In this document: piece by piece, positions 52,244-53,049 of the stretch
Layout: each line of letters begins with the position of its first letter
Position numbering within the stretch: position 1 is the first letter of the stretch
Assembly: GCA_903899015.1 (NCBI GenBank)
Contig: CAIUHP010000014.1
Span: forward strand, 1 to 53,049
Direction: 5' to 3'
Source of the DNA: an uncultured Armatimonadota bacterium
Lineage (GTDB): Bacteria > Armatimonadota > Fimbriimonadia > Fimbriimonadales > Fimbriimonadaceae
DNA length: 53,049 bases
Position numbers and translations under genes: made by a program
The notes under the pieces: model-generated
The model's input: only the letters and a program-made list of their open reading frames with translations
The model's database searches: none
What the model was told of the DNA's origin: nothing

Positions 52244-52489
52244 TTGGCCGACATCAAAGACGTACGTGGGCTAAAAATGGCTCGGACTGAGTTGGGTAAG
52301 CGAGGCGTGGATACGACTCGCTGTGATGTGCGAATGCATCACGGGGTTCTCTATATCAAAGGAGCCGTTTCCATCGCTCGAGGCGCGGTTATCAAGGACC
52401 TCCGAACCGAGATGGAACACATCGGCCGCATCCTCAAGCAGAAGTCAGACATCAAAGATGTCGTGATCGATTGCCAATTTATGGGATGA
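52244..52489 (+). CDS. Small BON-like domain protein
   Basis: 81 residues from TTG with AGGTGA upstream. The pattern MARTELGKRGVDTTRCDVRMHHGVLYIKGAVSIARG and VIKDLRTEMEHIGRILKQKSDIKDVVIDC matches the alpha-beta-beta-alpha-beta order of BON domains (helix, V..G.V.L.G.V, helix, V..V). There is no signal peptide, so it is probably cytoplasmic. Function unknown. Confidence 0.75.
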   Translation: MADIKDVRGLKMARTELGKRGVDTTRCDVRMHHGVLYIKGAVSIARGAVIKDLRTEMEHIGRILKQKSDIKDVVIDCQFMG

Positions 52490-52547
52490 ATTTGGGGACA
52501 AGTGTTTCGCTCGGAGGAATCGCACGACCCGTCCAAAATACTGTAGA

Positions 52548-52991
52548 CCGGGGATGGGTTGTGCCCCGGTTTTGTTTGTTGTGGTTTGTGCCAACCTACG
52601 AAGAGTCCGGCTTTGGAAGATTCGTGCTCGGTGGATTGGCACGACCCGTCCAAAATACTGTAGACCGGGGATGGGTTGTGCCCCGGTTTTACTTGTCTTG
52701 GTTTGTGCCAACCAACGGAGAGTCCGGCTTTAGAAGCGAAACCGGGGCACAAACCATCCCCGGTCTACAGGTAATCGCGAGGTTTGCGCTCGACGGATTT
52801 ACTCGTAAAGCACGAAGCATAACTACGGAGATTCATCTTCCCAAAGCCTCGTGCTCGGCGGATTGGCACGGACCGTCCAAATTACTGTAGACCGGGGATG
52901 GGTTGTGCCCCGGTTTTAATCGTAAAGCCCGAAGCCGATCTACGGAGATTCAGCCTCCCGAAAGCAAAACCGGGGCACAAACCATCCCCGG
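52548..52991. repeat. Cluster of five REP-like hairpins
   Basis: Forward hairpins 52548-52569, 52665-52686 and 52892-52913 (CCGGGG, loop ATGGGTTGTG, CCCCGG) and reverse hairpins 52742-52763 and 52970-52991 (CCGGGG, loop CACAAACCAT, CCCCGG). Between a forward and the following reverse copy lies a 56-bp spacer, and the two spacers resemble each other: in each, a TACGGAG- or AACGGAG-like block is followed by AGAAGCGA or AAAGCAAA. The outer text GCTCGGYGGATTGGCACGRCCGTCCAAA precedes forward copies. The 560-bp end of the window has no gene. Confidence 0.9.
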
Positions 52992-53049
52992 TCTACGGGT
53001 ACACGGGAGGTTTGAACTCGACGGTTTTACTCGTAAAGCCCGAAGCTGA

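Overview
The window is ordinary bacterial chromosome with a moderate-GC, densely packed gene set and a few repeat-rich gaps. The set includes dnaG-rpoD, an F-type ATP synthase cluster, murJ, miaA-hfq, dapF, smpB, tpiA, apt, pdhAB, a branched-chain amino-acid type ABC transporter and a membrane pyrophosphatase. Many starts are TTG or GTG. Lipoproteins, a LolA-like domain and a Gram-negative type Hfq suggest a diderm lineage. The mixture (a lone CRISPR II-C locus, a K+-independent type pyrophosphatase, many small secreted proteins of no clear family) reminds me of Armatimonadota/Fimbriimonadia. That placement is an impression from family content, not a computed result.

Layout. 1-261: REP-like hairpins. 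262-4085 (minus): sigma factor, primase, Gly-rich secreted protein. 4244-11986 (plus): thioredoxin, a structured terminator or small RNA, murJ, then atpZ/I-like, atpB, E, F, H, A, G, with no atpD or atpC following. 11992-12567: secreted protein. 12660-14213: a CRISPR array of 24 repeats with 23 spacers of exactly 30 bp. 14267-18784 (minus): cas2, cas1 and a 1072-residue cas9. 18801-18928 (plus): a recognisable tracrRNA. 19132-31000: housekeeping and small genes, including an ArgC-like protein that has lost its middle and its catalytic Cys. 31148-35768: a Liv-type transporter without livF. 35838-37050: a RAYT transposase between two ~200-bp composite palindromes. 37111-39269: pdhB and pdhA. 39621-44743: LolA-thioredoxin fusion, GT-C membrane protein, ECF sigma factor with a membrane STN-domain partner, zinc-ribbon protein. 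45293-48540: MacB/LolCDE-like exporter. 48718-52062: an oversized membrane pyrophosphatase. 52490-53049: a dense REP cluster.

Two systems stand out. First, the CRISPR-Cas9 locus has an unusually legible regulatory core. The tracrRNA anti-repeat begins 17 bp from the cas9 start codon. On opposite strands the predicted tracrRNA -10 and the predicted cas9 -10 (a perfect TATAAT) occupy almost the same base pairs, and the cas9 -10 is so close to the ATG that the cas9 mRNA should be leaderless. The array is read towards the cas operon, and each repeat ends in a -10-like TAAACT, as in other II-C systems with a promoter in every repeat. Second, about twenty short hairpins are scattered through the non-coding DNA. 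They keep one loop (CACRAAYCAT or its complement) while the six-base stem changes in a compensated way (CCGGGG/CCCCGG, CCGCGG/CCGCGG, CCGGAG/CTCCGG, CGGAGG/CCTCCG). The copies beside the RAYT gene share this loop, which links the dispersed family to that enzyme.

Coordinates of hairpins and promoters were read by eye. Family assignments rest on remembered motifs, not on searches.
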